Origin: Xiphydria camelus
Taxonomy: Eukaryota; Arthropoda; Insecta; Hymenoptera; Xiphydriidae
Direction: 5' to 3'
Length of the DNA: 64,000 nucleotides
NCBI GenBank assembly: GCA_963678675.1
Contig: OY783200.1
Span: 11,395,431-11,459,430, forward strand
The notes under the pieces were generated by a model that saw only the letters and a program-made list of their open reading frames with translations, was not told where the DNA came from and searched no databases. Position numbers and translations under genes: made by a program. Positions 44,737 through 56,105 of this stretch are shown piece by piece; position 1 is the stretch's first letter; every line of letters starts with the position of its first letter.

Positions 44737-44950
44737 TGCCGCGTTCACACACACATGCATGGATTTAGTGGCGCCAATGAGAATTGGCGCGCCAGTAAAT
44801 GAAATTTGCAAGTGTAAACATCGACGTGCATACAAGTTGAATCTTTGCATGCATAGACCGAAAAAGTCTGTAGCCTTCTGAAATCATGCAAATAGAACTG
44901 GCTCGAACACTGGCTCCACTAAATCCATACATGTGTGTATAAACGCGACA
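44737..44950. mobile_element. 214 bp MITE, TAA duplication
   Basis: TGCCGCGTTCACACACACAT at 44737 and the complement of TGTCGCGTTTATACACACAT at 44950, flanked by TAA (44734-44736 and 44951-44953). The TIR carries on with ATGGATTTAGTGG. The 3-bp TAA target suggests the PIF/Harbinger group. Confidence 0.75.
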
Positions 44951-45389
44951 TAAAGGAATAGGGTGGTCGAGACTTCAATTTCAAAGATTTTCATTTTTAC
45001 GAAAAATTAATAATTTAAAAAATGCGAAAAATCTAAATCTCTGGAATCGATCGCTGATCCAGATAAATATAAGATATCAGCGATTTTGTGTACAAAAGAA
45101 AATTATTTTCTCACGAAAAATCATCGATATCTTAGTCTTCCTTTAAGATTTCATCAATATATATAATAGCGATTTTCAGAATCAGTTTCAAAAAATACAT
45201 CGGGTGAGGTAGTCGAGACTCCAATTTTTAAGATTTTCATTTTTGCGAAAAATTGAAAAATTGAAAGAATGCAATCCTTGGTACCTATGCAAAAAATCGA
45301 AATCTCTGGAATCGATCGCCGATCCAATCTATCGTGTATTTTTTCACGCCGATTACGAAAATCATGGTCATGACTGACTTCTTATGAAC

Positions 45390-46096
45390 AAAAATTACTT
45401 TTTTTTTATAGGTATATAAAATTGACGATATCTCAATTTGTCCTTTGAAACATCCAACTAATAACCGTTTTTTTCGTAATCAGCGTGAAGATAGGCTGAT
45501 TGAGCGATTAATACCCTTGATATTTTTTTGAAATTTTGGCAAAACTCGAAGTCTCTATTAAAATCTCGACTATCATATCTTATGTACCTATTTTTTCCTG
45601 GTCATTCCAAAAGTCACGAATTTTTTAGGTAAATATCAAAGAAACGTCGAGATACTTATCGGCAATTTTTTCCCGGAATATTAGTCAAATTATTATTTCG
45701 AAATTAATATTTGAGCTTGATATATAATTTAAAGATATTAAAACATCAGTGTAAACACGATGGCATCAATTATGAAGAATCATTTCTTTCTCTGAAACGA
45801 ATAAAAAACACAGTCCCGAAAAATCCGCCTTCCGGGTTAACAAAATAAGAAAGATTAATTCACAATATCTTAACAATTAAACACGAATAACATAAGGTCA
45901 ACTTACGGGCCGCATCTCTCCCAGTTTCATGCGGTGGTGCGGGTACCCCAGCCGGTCTCGACCTGCTGGAAAGTAGGTTGGGGGGCGGCTGGTCTTGGGG
46001 TGCCCTATGGATTTCTTTTTATGGCGTTATGTTTTTGTCCCTCCCAGATAATGGTGCCGTACTATCCCCCGACTGCTGGGCGGCGTGGGATCATCT
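45390..46096. repeat. Repeat R2, copy A, left part
   Basis: Matches 56940-57770 in the same order and orientation at roughly 90 percent, including TCTCGACTATCATATCTTAT, TAAACACGATGGCATCAAT and GTTGGGGGGCGGCTGGTCTT. It is interrupted at 46097 by a 4 kb transposon and continues at 50074. No gene recognised in it. Confidence 0.8.
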
Positions 46097-46654
46097 ATAC
46101 TACCCAACTATGGAGAAAGGCAGTAACTAGCAAAAAAATCGAAATACGTTTTTTAGTACCATTGAATATCTTTAATTATTTTGTACCCAAATTTGTCGCA
46201 AAAAAGCAGTAATTTTTATTTTGTGTAAAAATTCAATAAAACATTTACTGCTTTCTGGAAAAACTAAGCGTTTGCAAGGCAGAATGGCAGTAAGTGCAAT
46301 ATACAATACAAGAAAGCAGTATTTGTCATGCGGCTTGTTAGATGCTGCCTTTTCGTGTTGCATCAACTGATTTCAATTTGACTTACTGCCTTATTAGAAC
46401 ACTTCTTTCATAAAAAACATTTGTAGAATAGAAACTTTTTCTATTATAAATATTACGGTAATTACTAACGATAGTTCGATAGAGGCGAAATATTGATTCT
46501 CTATCGGCATATACTACTTAGTCACAATAGTTTCACATCTCTAGCTCAAGCTGCTCAAGTTTTAGTTTCTTTCAAACCGCCGTCGGTTGTTGTTGTTTGG
46601 CACGGTAGTTGAATCTTTCATTTATTTTTATGTTGTATTGCGTAGAAAATAAAA

Positions 46655-49600
46655 AATGGATAGAAAAAGGTAATGAATAATAACGATAATATACAAACGC
46701 CTTTTGTAGTATAATTAGCAATTTGGTTTAACTACCTTAATCTAACTTTTAACCAAACCGTTCACTGAAACAGGGTATGGAATACGGCACCGTAACCCTA
46801 TAAATAATATTATGCACTGCGTTTTTTTAACATAGGCTATCAGGAACTGAACTTATGTTAAGGGCCTTCTAAACGGGCAATATTTTACTGCAATATGTGG
46901 CTGCAACACAGTGGCCGGCAACATTGCCAGCAATACCAACCAGACTATGCAATTTAGGATAATATTTTTAGTATGTCCCGGCCATATAGCTACACATTTT
47001 TGGTATCGTCGCCCGTTTAGCCGCGCCTTTAAACATGGGCCATACTGTTGCAGAAAATATATATTGCCGAAATATATATTGCCGACCCATATACTGCATT
47101 AAAATGTTTTCATGATGGCTGGGATATAGTTGCCAATATTGCAGCCACATATTGCAGTAAAAATATTACCCGTTTAGACGCCCCTTTAGAGAGAGGACTT
47201 GTAAAAGGCAAAATTTGGAAAAAAGTACAAATACCAATCCAAGACACATAACGACTTCTGCTAATACGAGTGTTATTGGAGAAGCTCTCGAACATGACGT
47301 TATCATATATGGTGAAACCGGTAAACAGATTATCAAAATGGAATTATTCTTTTAGACAACCGTCCGGAAAGTACCCGCTTCTTTCGGACGTTTTTTCTTT
47401 GAGAAAGTAGTGCTTCCCGGCCTAGTCCGGGACGTTTGTGAAAAGTTTGGTGTTTTTTCTTTTTTTAGATAATTGTTGCATACTAAATCTTTCAATGATA
47501 TCAGATTTAACAATCGTCGAACCCGAAGAACACGAGCAACCTAAAATCTTAGAAGGTGAGATAGATTTTCAAAGTGTATCTCAAACAATTTTGAAGAGCT
47601 TAATGTAGTGGTGCTAAATACGTTACCGAATGAGATAGGTTTTCCAAGTGAATCAGATAGGTAATTTTGAAGAGCTTTGTGAACAAAACACTTTAACAAA
47701 CGAGATATACTTTTAAAGTGAATCAAACAATTTTGAAGAGCCTAGTGTACTAAAAACTTTAAGAACCGATGAAACAGAGTTTGAAATACCAAATAATTTT
47801 GCACTTCTTATAGAAATAAATTATAAGGTGCTAGCAGAAGGAGCTCAATCCCAAAATCAAGATGATATTCTCAGTAATGCAGCAGATAATGAAGAAACAC
47901 AGAAAGCCTCGGTGGAAGCTGAGAAGGCAAGCTCAGATGAAGATATGCCTTTGTCGGAAATTAGAAATGCGGTAAAAAGAAACATTAAAAAACGAAAACA
48001 CACCATGAGCAGAAACGAAAGAGCTAAATTAAAAGCTAGAAGTAAGCTCCCACTTCGAGATCCCTGCAAAGAGACATGCAGAAAAGGGTGCAATAATTTA
48101 ATAGGTTTTGATCAGCGGAAATCAATACATCAAAAATATTGGCCACTATCTTGGAATAATCAGCGAAAATTCATATTGAATTCGTGTTCACGGATATCAG
48201 TTAAGAGAAGGACAAAAGCTGACAATTCACAAAGGAACATGACATTTTGCTACAGACTACTGCAAGAGTCTGGAAAATATGTAGATGTTTGTAAAACATT
48301 TTATCTAGGGACACTTGGATACCATCACAAGAATGATAAAGTGATTTTTAACGTACTACATAAATCTAAAGCAGGTTCTATCATTCCAAACGAGGACCAA
48401 AGAGGAAAAAACCCACCTCCTGACAAACTTGACAGGCAAATTATATGAGCACATGTAAATTCGTTCAATCCATCAATATCCTACTATCGTCGAGAACATT
48501 CGCCCAGAGTTAAATATTTAAGTAGCGACGTTACGATAACCATTATGCACAATGACTTTTTGGAAAAATTTCCGCAATATAAATGCAGGTACGAAGCTTA
48601 CCGAAAAATACTGTTTACTGAAAATATTAGATTTACTAAACTTGGAAACGAGGAATGCGAGCTCTGTGAAATTATGGACCTACATTCCCATAAGCGTGAA
48701 GACCTTAATCCAGAATGTCACACATGTAAAAAATGGTCAGACCATATAAACCGTGCAAAAACTGCGCGACATTTATATCAAAAACATGCATCTATTGAAT
48801 ATGATTCAAATACTATTTGTGTTTCGGCAGATTTGGAAAAAATAATAATGCTGCTTGGAATGGAAAACTTTTAAAAAGTTTTGTTTACACAAAGACTTAT
48901 TGCATACAATGAAACCTTTGCACCCCCTTGGAACAAAAAACAAAAAAGTTCTGCCCGTTGCAGTTGTATGGAATGAAGCTTTGCGTGGCCGAGGAAAAGA
49001 GGAACTAATCAGCACGTTCTTTCAGTTTACACTTACTAATCGTGACGCCGAACATTTTATATTCTGGTTGGACAATTGTTCAGCGCAAAATAAAAACTGG
49101 ACCTTTATGTCGTTTCTCGTCTATATTGTCAATTCTTCTAAGATAGCTGCAGAGACGATCTTAGTAAATTATTTTGAGCCAGGACATACATTTATGTCGG
49201 CCGATTCCCTGCATCACCAAATAAAATTGTCATTGAAGCATCAAAAAAAGACAAGATTTCAACGACTTTGTCCAAGCAGTACAAAAGTCAAACAGTGGAA
49301 AGGTTACAACAAAAGTTATGAATATTGACGATTTTTATGACTTTAAAGATTTTTCTTCTGCCCACAAAAGGAACACAATCGAAAAAGAAAAAATACTTTT
49401 ATCCATTATTAAGCAAGTTAAGGTCTGTCGAGGTTCTTTCGATTTACATGTTAAGTCTGACCTAAATTCTAGTGAGTTTAAATTACTTAATTTTCTACGA
49501 GGCGACATATACAAGAAAAAGAAAATTCCAGATCCAGACTGCCACAGTTTTCCACGTGGGATTACTGTAGAAAAAAAGGACGGTATAATAAAACAACTAC

Positions 49601-49662
49601 CTATTAGGACTTATGGACTACAACAGGAAGGAATTTTGGTTAAATTTGCCAGTTACTATTAA
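46655..49662 (+). pseudogene. DUF7869-like transposase candidate, broken
   Basis: A possible tiny first exon (MDRKR, donor at about 46670), an exon near 47190-47320, and a long region 47828-49662. The long region starts with an acidic linker, a basic stretch (KRNIKKRKHTMSRNERAK) and a Cys module (CKETCRKGCNN), then YWPLSWNNQRKFIL. Further on come YKCRYEAYRKIL, ECELCE, ADLEKI, IFWLDNCSAQNKNW and GHTFMSADSLHHQIK. The DNCxxQNKN and GHTxMxxDxxHxxI motifs match a repetitive insect and invertebrate protein group carrying DUF7869, probably a DDE-type transposase. Breaks: TGA at about 48447 and frame slips near 48860 and 49255. Not functional. Confidence 0.6.
46861..47185. mobile_element. 325 bp Harbinger-type MITE, TTA duplication
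   Basis: AGGGCCTTCTAAACGGGC at 46861 and the complement of AGGGGCGTCTAAACGGG at 47185, flanked by TTA (46858-46860 and 47186-47188). The arms continue with TTTTACTGCAATATGTGGCT. It sits in an intron or upstream part of the DUF7869-like gene. Confidence 0.8.
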
Positions 49663-50073
49663 CACCGAAATTGTTACAAAAACCTGTCATAGAAGAAAAT
49701 AATGTGTTAGTTATTAAGTGTGTTTTGTTTTCGTTTATATATTTATTACGTTTTGCAATGAAAAAAGGCAGTAAATTTAAAAACAACGCAAAAAAGCAGC
49801 ATATGCCACTTACTGCTTTCAAGTATGAATAAAGAAGTACTTAAATCAAGGGAAAAAGCATATGTGTATTTATTAATCCATATTCCATTTATTTGGTTTT
49901 TTGATTATTAAAACTAAATTCGGAGACCCTTTTTTAATGTTAAAAAAAATGCTAGGTTTTATTAATACTCTGTCTTTGAAACCCTTCGGCTATAGGCATC
50001 AAAATTAAAGTTCATTTCCCACAAATTCGTCGGTCAGTAGTTACTGCCTATTTCTCCATAGTTTGGCAGTATA

Positions 50074-50283
50074 GTATCTATTTTTTGTAAGGGCCCGCCT
50101 AACTAATAAATTCTACAACAATAATAGCGGGTCCATTAGTGGGGGCAGGTAACTAGCTGCCCCCACAATATATATTTTTATATTTATATATTTTAATTCC
50201 CTTGTACAGGCGCCATGCGCCATTTTGTAATTTACCCCTGGGGGCGCATTATGCCCCCTGGGAAGGGCATTTGCAAACGAAGG
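50074..50283. repeat. Repeat R2, copy A, right part
   Basis: Resumes the R2 sequence after the 4 kb transposon (TTTTTTGTAAGGGCCCGCCT; compare 57,772). It contains a strong hairpin: GTGGGGGCAG, an 8-base loop, CTGCCCCCAC (about 50137-50164). Confidence 0.75.
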
Positions 50284-50600
50284 TGATAACGTACACAGCA
50301 TTATCGAAAAACAGGTAAAAAGACATTCAAAATCGAACCCAATTTACGTTCCAGAGCAATATGCTACATTGATTCGAACCGCCAAAAAAAATGGCCCTCC
50401 TTATCGTCTGCATAACATGAGATTTGAAGATTTCTATGATCTAAAAACACTACAAGAAGAAATGGGAAGCAATTTTTCAACAAATACTGAAAACGTTAAA
50501 GTAAAGTGGCATGATATAAAAATACTGGCAGAGAAGCAAAGTCCTACAAGTTTTTTTTATAAAACGTCGATTATTACACCGTACCTATACAATATGTAGG
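50284..50600 (+). pseudogene. C-terminal fragment of a second DUF7869-like protein
   Basis: The open frame reads EGDNVHSIIEKQ, then YVPEQYATLIRTAKKNGPPY and MRFEDFYDLKTLQ. This is the region that follows the GHTxMxxDxxH motif in the same family as the 46.1-50.1 kb gene, but the sequence is clearly a different member. The upstream part is missing; the fragment starts directly at the R2 border and ends at the R1 border. It is thus a truncated relic trapped between two repeats. Confidence 0.5.
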
Positions 50601-51290
50601 TATTACATATTATGTACACAGAGACAGTACGAAGATGGGATGCTTAGGAAACGTGTGAGTACGAATGAGAACACGCGGTGACGACATACATAAGAGCCTC
50701 TCTTTTGCACGTATAATTCTCTGGACAATCTCGAGACAGAAGCTCTTATTCCGTCACTGTGTGTTTTCGCCCGCACTCACATGTTCCCTAGGTATAGGTA
50801 CCATCCTGGTAATAATAGGGTGTATTATGTACGCGCACGGTGTACTTTATATCTTCGCATAAAATTATTCAGCAGACATGAAACGTAAAATGAGCTATCG
50901 GAAAAAATAAGAAAACGGGTCATTTCAACCATTTATAATATTAATAAAAATGCTGCCTCGGCCCTTTAGATTGTGCAGTCCATTATTGCCGAAATGTGAA
51001 GTTTCTGTATTACGATCCTTTTCGCCAGCGCTCGGCAACGTATCGCTCTGACGAGCTCGAGTGTCTTTGTCCGAGTGTCGGTTACCTATACCTACAATGT
51101 GTAGCAGTGCCCCTTACTGCATCCGCAACTCAATAACTAGCTACATATTATAGGGCAATAGAAAGCTATGGATGTTTACGAACTGTTCACTCTCGCCACT
51201 ACGCTTCTCCTGCTATTGGGGTCCGAATATCGCGTATCAAATAGATAGAGCGCATAAATCACTATACTTTCGATCCTATCATCCCTTAAT
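50578..51290. repeat. Repeat R1, copy B (empty-site version)
   Basis: Collinear with 22799-23200, then 41220-41369, then 42304-42450, but without the pogo-like element, the sequence just right of it, or the solo LTR. It therefore shows which pieces in copy A are insertions. Identity is high, with several indels. Confidence 0.75.
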
Positions 51291-51292
51291 AG

Positions 51293-51500
51293 ATATTTTC
51301 GTTATAAGGGCGTGAAGCGCCGTTTTTAACGAGCGTGAAGTTTTCCGCACGAGCGAAGCGAGTGCGGCAACCACACGAGTTAAAACGACGCGAAACGCCC
51401 TTATAACGAATTCTATTTTTTGTCACTAAGTGTCAAATACAAGGTTGACGGGGTTGAGGACGCCCGTGAAACCGAGTTTTACGCACTGAGTGACGAAAAA
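51293..51500. mobile_element. Foldback module of the TTATAAGGGCG family
   Basis: ATATTTTCGTTATAAGGGCG pairs with CGCCCTTATAACGAATTCTA around a loop holding GCACGAGCGAAGCGAGTGCGG, itself a hairpin. Related modules are at 42480-42690 and 44025-44290. Non-coding. Confidence 0.65.
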
Positions 51501-51545
51501 AGTATTGGATTCAATCCCTAGCGAAATATTTCCAATATATATAGG

Positions 51546-52059
51546 GTTCAGAAGCCAATCAGTGTAAGTCAAATTTCCACAAGTTATTTCAAAAACGTTT
51601 ATAATTTTCATTTTCATTTCGGTCACCCATCCGAATACTATAACCACACTAATTGCTTCTTTATCCTTAATTGGTCATCGTCAAATTAAATGGTGATACA
51701 AGTTCGGTGTAAATCAATTGATTAATTTGTTTTGAAATAATTAATAATATTAACGCAATACAAATAATTTTACATAATTTTAAACACTAATATTGTATCC
51801 ACCTGCTACGTTATTCAATAATCTTAAATTTATTATGTGATTTACGTGGCATAAACGGTTCTAAAGTTGCTATACTCGATCGCTTTCAAAAGCGTATTTA
51901 CGTTCAGGGACTTAAAATAAATATTTCATTTTTGTGTCGTTCCCGGAGGAATAATGACGTGCGCGACGTTACACACACTTGGTCGTGATTTTATTTCTAA
52001 CTTATTGTACATAGATATCTTTGATAATAGCTTTAGGTAGGACACAGTTGAGATTTCGA
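51546..52059. other. Region with no assignable gene
   Basis: AT-rich sequence. I see no supported frame or repeat other than the end of R1-linked sequence at its left edge. Confidence 0.45.
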
Positions 52060-52425
52060 AGGTTAACCCCGTTCCACGACAAGATGAAGACCTCGACTCT
52101 GGTAAGCAATTGATGTCTATTGACATTGTGGGTTATCCAGAGAAAAGCTTAGGATTATTAGATATAAACCCTGATTTGACAATGAGGCTACGACTAAAAT
52201 AAACGAAATATACGCAGAAATAATTGATTCCGACGTCGAATCGGTTGAACGTGATTTTAAAATGAACATTGAGCTGAAATATAACTAACTAATTAGTTTT
52301 AGGCCTAGACGGCTAATTTTTTCAGAAAAAGAAAAGTTACGCGTTGTCCTCGGCGATGATTTACCACATAATGGGATAATTCGACCAAGCAACTCCCTAT
52401 ACGCCAGTCCTATTGTGTTAATGTA
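52060..52425 (+). pseudogene. Gypsy-like retrotransposon fragment
   Basis: The plus frame contains RPRRLIFSEKEKL and, 16 residues further, IIRPSNSLYASPIVL. This is the conserved entrance to the reverse transcriptase domain of Ty3/Gypsy polyproteins. The reading frame has an in-frame TAA about 10 residues before and is lost soon after. No LTR, integrase or full polymerase motif is seen. It is a short, old relic. The LTR-like block at 41370-42303 could be of the same class, but nothing links them. Confidence 0.6.
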
Positions 52426-52751
52426 CAGCTGGTTAAAGATAATTTCCCGACATTGTTAATTCATGATCAATGTTAAATATTCCCAATTTTTAGTAGATGA
52501 ATGAATAAACATTAATGAAACATCTCATGAATGTTTCTCCGAAATATTCAAGCAATATATCGAATCACTTAGGATATATTGAAACATTATTAACTGAGTT
52601 CAATAGGACATATCTTTTCTTTACAGTTGAGAAACAGAATAAGTCGATACGCTGTTTCTCAATGGCGAAGAAAATGTACGCGTCTTCTGTGTAGTAGGTA
52701 CTGTATTGGGCAAGTTACTTCCCAAAGTTTTCTTATATGTATGGCTGAACT

Positions 52752-52808
52752 TGTATAGACAGTTTAGACATTGTATAGACAGTAAAAACATTGTATAGAC
52801 AGTTTTTT
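52752..52808. repeat. Tandem TGTATAGACAG repeat
   Basis: Three or four near-identical units of about 19 bp with the core TTGTATAGACAGT. Simple tandem duplication. Confidence 0.75.
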
Positions 52809-52853
52809 GAAGAAGTCATGAAATCTTACTAGGAAACAATAATTTTCTTTTAA

Positions 52854-53101
52854 CCCTCTAAGGACGACGTTTTCCAAAGCATAAAATTTGTGGAAAAAAA
52901 TTATTATCAGATTATATTCTGATGGTGTTAACATATTTAAGTGATGTTATATCTCAGGAAAAGGAGATTTTTTTCATAAATTTGGAAACTAAGCGTAGCG
53001 AATAAGTTACAGCCAGCGCCGGGCCAAAAATATCCAATCACCGTCGTAATTGTAAACAGACTGAAACACGTAACGAAAACGTAATTGCCGTCCTTAGAGG
53101 G
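52854..53101. mobile_element. 248 bp piggyBac-type MITE
   Basis: CCCTCTAAGGACG at 52854 and its complement ending at 53101, with TTAA at 52850-52853 and 53102-53105. CCC...GGG ends plus TTAA are typical of piggyBac derivatives. Confidence 0.85.
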
Positions 53102-53275
53102 TTAATTGACTCTTGGAGTGGTTAGGTAGATACAACAATGTACGATGAAACTGGTCAGAAAGAAACTAGAGAAGTAATTTGCACGGTCAAAGTTATTCTT
53201 TCAAAATGTACCCCTCTTTGTCTACCATATAACGTTTATTTCTACAGACAAGTGAAAAATTTTCATTAAAAGATT

Positions 53276-53450
53276 GCAAAACGCTCCAGAGTTGTTACAA
53301 AAACAGCGAAAATTGACGTCACGCGAAGACGCTTTAAAAATCCACTCTATTGTACATAACCAGTTGAGTGCCCCTGCTTTCCAAGAAATGATAAGATACG
53401 CGTGGTTTGCATCAAAATTATTGCAAACCAGGCCGTTTTTTCGAAAATGT
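53276..53450 (+). pseudogene. Unrecognised coding remnant
   Basis: An open plus frame with LLQKQRKLTSRED, IHSIVHNQLSAP and MIRYAWFASKL looks like real, selected protein. The RYAWFxS pattern recalls conserved segments in repetitive insect proteins, but I cannot name the family. It is bordered by unrelated AT-rich sequence and lacks a start. Confidence 0.4.
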
Positions 53451-54185
53451 TAATGAAATGTTCTTTCCCATAACGCTTTTAAAGTATAAATCACTCGAAA
53501 CCAAGTGAAAAGAAAAGCTAAGAAATCCTTTCCACGGCGACGCCGCTTGTAGGTATTTTACGACGCACGTTCGCGAAACGACCTTTTCTCCTTTTTCATA
53601 TTTATACACCGCGACGGGCGTACACAAACAAAAGCTACGTTTGGGGAAGTACGCTAGAGCCCTATAATAACGTGTGTATCACGTTAGCCGAAGGGGTACA
53701 CCGGGCTACTGTTTTTACGATCTGCAGCTATCGACAAAGACTTTCCGAGCTCTCTTCTCGGAAATCCCGTAGAGAAGAATTGAACGCACGCGTGATTTTA
53801 TTTATATAGGTAGCTCGTGGAAATGATTTTAAGACAAAGATGACGCGAGGATAACACAATAATGTACGGCGAATTCTCCGAACGGATAAAAATATCACGA
53901 AGAAATTCAGCGAGCTTGCAAAGTTTTCCATTTCCCGTGGTATAACGTTCGGTATATTGAGAAAACCGTTTATTTGTAGTTAATATAAGTGTAGGTACTT
54001 GATTATGGCGAAAGAAATATGTATTTAAATACAAAAAAACATTCTAATAATTAAGATATATTTATTTAGACCAATGAAATATTCCTCTCGCCATAATCAA
54101 ATATGCATTTATTAGTTACAAATAAACTTTTCTCTCTGCAATGCAGTATTCTTCCGCGGTAGGCAAAAGAACGTAAGACACTGAC
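53451..54185. other. Region with no assignable gene
   Basis: Contains a short segment (53627-53664) also found at 41185-41222, and inverted blocks with ATTATGGCGA near 54002 and TCGCCATAAT near 54089. No supported gene. Confidence 0.4.
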
Positions 54186-54470
54186 CTGTCAATGACTTTA
54201 CCGTTGAGTCTCATCAGGACGTCGGGATTCAGCGTTAAATTTGCGAACACTCATTTCATCTCGACTTCCAAATTGTGATTAAAGGGGAAGAACGAGTTCG
54301 TCACGATGGGTTGTTGCGTCGATGATTTATCGCTGGGTCTCAACCGGGCGTCGGGATTCAGCGTTAAATTCGCGAACACTCTTTTCATCTCTTCTTCCAG
54401 ATTGTGATTGAAGCGGAAAAACGAGTTCGTCACAATGGGCTGTTGCGTCGGTATAAGCTTCATCATCGTG
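54186..54470 (-). pseudogene. Coding tandem repeat of 43 codons, minus strand
   Basis: Two tandem units with a 129 bp period: minus frame TQQPIVTNSFF, FNHNLE, EMK, VFANLTLNPD. 129 is a multiple of three and the frame is kept, so the unit was coding when duplicated. The second unit in transcript order has TGA where the first has AGA. Downstream (about 54180-54120) the frame goes on with YVLLPTAEEYC. Family not recognised. Confidence 0.4.
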
Positions 54471-54740
54471 GCACGACTCTGCGCGACACAACCAATCCTC
54501 TCGGCTACTCGTATAAAACTATGAGCCTCTCTCGTGCTCGCGAGACCAAGGAAGTGGGTACCGATGGTGGGGATGGTGACGCGCTAAAGGCGCGTTCTGA
54601 GACGAGCCAATATTTTAAGGCGCTTCTCACGAGTCGATTTTAATTGATCGAATTTAGTTGATCAACAAAAGTTGAATAAAACTTTAATCGGTTGTTTGTT
54701 CACACGTTTCACTATACTGAATCAACCATTTCAATGCAAA

Positions 54741-55160
54741 ATGGCGTCGAATGCAGTTGTGCGTGAATGTGTAGAGATGATTGTAATTTTGTTAAAAGTA
54801 GAACTTAAAAGAATTGTTAATGTTAATAGGAATAAAAAGAGTAGAAAATGGCGATTTTTGGTGAGGCAGTGGATTCTAAGAAAAAATATATTGGGAGCAT
54901 CAGAAACCTTGCTGAAAGAGCCATTAGAGGACAAAGAAGGGTATAGAAACCATTTAAGAATGCCGGAAGAAAAATTTAACGAACTACTGTTGAAAGTTTA
55001 GGATTACATAAAAAAAAACAAGATACCATGATTATGCGACAAGCAATCTCACGAAGATTAAAGCTGCAAGTAACTTTAAGATATTCAACTACAGGAGATT
55101 CATTTGCAAAACTTGCTTCCGTACCTATACCGAGTACCGAAAAATACCATTTCAAATTTT
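54741..55160 (+). pseudogene. Harbinger transposase N-terminal part, truncated
   Basis: The frame starts at an ATG at 54741 and gives RKWRFLVRQWILRKNILGAS, then EDKEGYRNHLRMPEEKFNELL, a TAG, and after it AISRRLKLQVTLRYSTTGDS; a shifted frame ends YRVPKNTISNF. These are successive conserved blocks of HARBI1-like transposases (W-x-R-x-W, RM..E.F..LL, L..LRYLA.G.S, F.V...TIS). The DDE domain is lost at the deletion junction near 55160. Better preserved than the relative at 16621. Confidence 0.7.
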
Positions 55161-55373
55161 AAGTCCAAAGAATTCAATTTCCTTGAGAATAGAACTCAAA
55201 GCATTTTCTCGCACATCTCTATTTTTATACTCGTCTCTTCGGTGGTTCCAGAGACAATCATGCTTATGATAAAATTCCAAAAACTTCATCATAACACCTT
55301 CAGGCCACTTGAAGCTCATTATTTTGAACTGATTTTTGTAGATAATACTTAAAAATATCGTGTGATTTCCCAA
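55152..55373 (-). pseudogene. MADF-domain N-terminal part of a Harbinger element
   Basis: The minus frame contains FLEFYHKHDCLWNHRR, then DEYKNRDVRENALSSIL. This is the start of a MADF domain (LI.LY..H.CLW......Y.NR..R..A), with the tryptophan kept that is mutated in the copy at 22206-22425. The frame is cut at the deletion point next to the transposase remnant. Confidence 0.7.
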
Positions 55374-55573
55374 ATCAAATACACGCGTAGGTACCTATTA
55401 TATGCACCGCGGCCAGTTTCTAGCGCACTTTACATTCGACAAAAATTGACTGCCTAGTTCACATGTTTCAAGGCAAGTTTCAACTTGAAAGCAATTCCTG
55501 AAGACTGATCACTTGAACAACAAAAGTTTGACTAGTGAAACTTTTGACGATTGAGACTCGAATTTTGAAATAC

Positions 55574-56105
55574 GAATAATATAGTTTTTTAGTTTATTAT
55601 CCTAAATGTTAATGAAGTATCTTAATTTCAAGTTGATTTAGGTGTATGCTTTGATACCTATACATAAATTCCCATCATTATATCATTAAACTCCAGAGCG
55701 AGAAAGGAAAAAGTAATTCTTTTTAGATAAGTAGTAATTATGCATTATTTCGATCGCCCGTCTACTCGCATGTTGTAGTTTTGTTGTTATACACATATAT
55801 GGGGTGAATACCACTATAAAATGTATGATAAACTGTTAATTTAAGTCTCGTTGCGCCAGAGTTTCGCTACGGAAGATGATCATTAACTGGAATTTTTTCT
55901 GTATCGAATTGATTTTATTAAATAATTTAACACTTTCACTGCCGGTAACACAACATGTATGTGATGCAAGATTTGCCGAGAGGCCGGTCACGCAGACGGT
56001 GTGTGATTTACATTTCGCTTTTATATGATTAATACAAAAGTCGGCCGCTGTAGCTATCACTCTGGCTCGTGCCGGCGTGTTTGTAACCCTTGTGAAAACT
56101 GCTTT
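55574..56105. other. Region with no assignable gene
   Basis: AT-rich, with one GC-richer stretch near 55940-56010 that contains short inverted words (ACATGTATGTGATG). No supported gene. Confidence 0.4.

Larger units (their letters stand above)
46097..50073 (+). mobile_element. 4.0 kb transposon with DUF7869-like gene
   Basis: The left end CTACCCAACTATGGAGAAAG and the right end (complement of GCCAAACTATGGAGAAATAG) form TIRs of about 35 bp ending in GGCAGTAACTA. The insertion splits repeat R2; the unbroken copy near 57,765-57,780 shows the empty site. The single gene inside is of a transposon-encoded insect family. The superfamily name is uncertain to me. Confidence 0.75.
54672..55570. mobile_element. 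PIF/Harbinger deletion derivative
   Basis: Holds the start of a Harbinger transposase (plus strand) and, immediately after, the start of a MADF protein (minus strand), converging. In a full element these lie kilobases apart, so an internal deletion joined them. Candidate ends CGAGTCGATTTT (54631) and the complement of CGAGTCTCAATC (55553) are similar but not convincing, so the boundaries are approximate. Confidence 0.55.
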
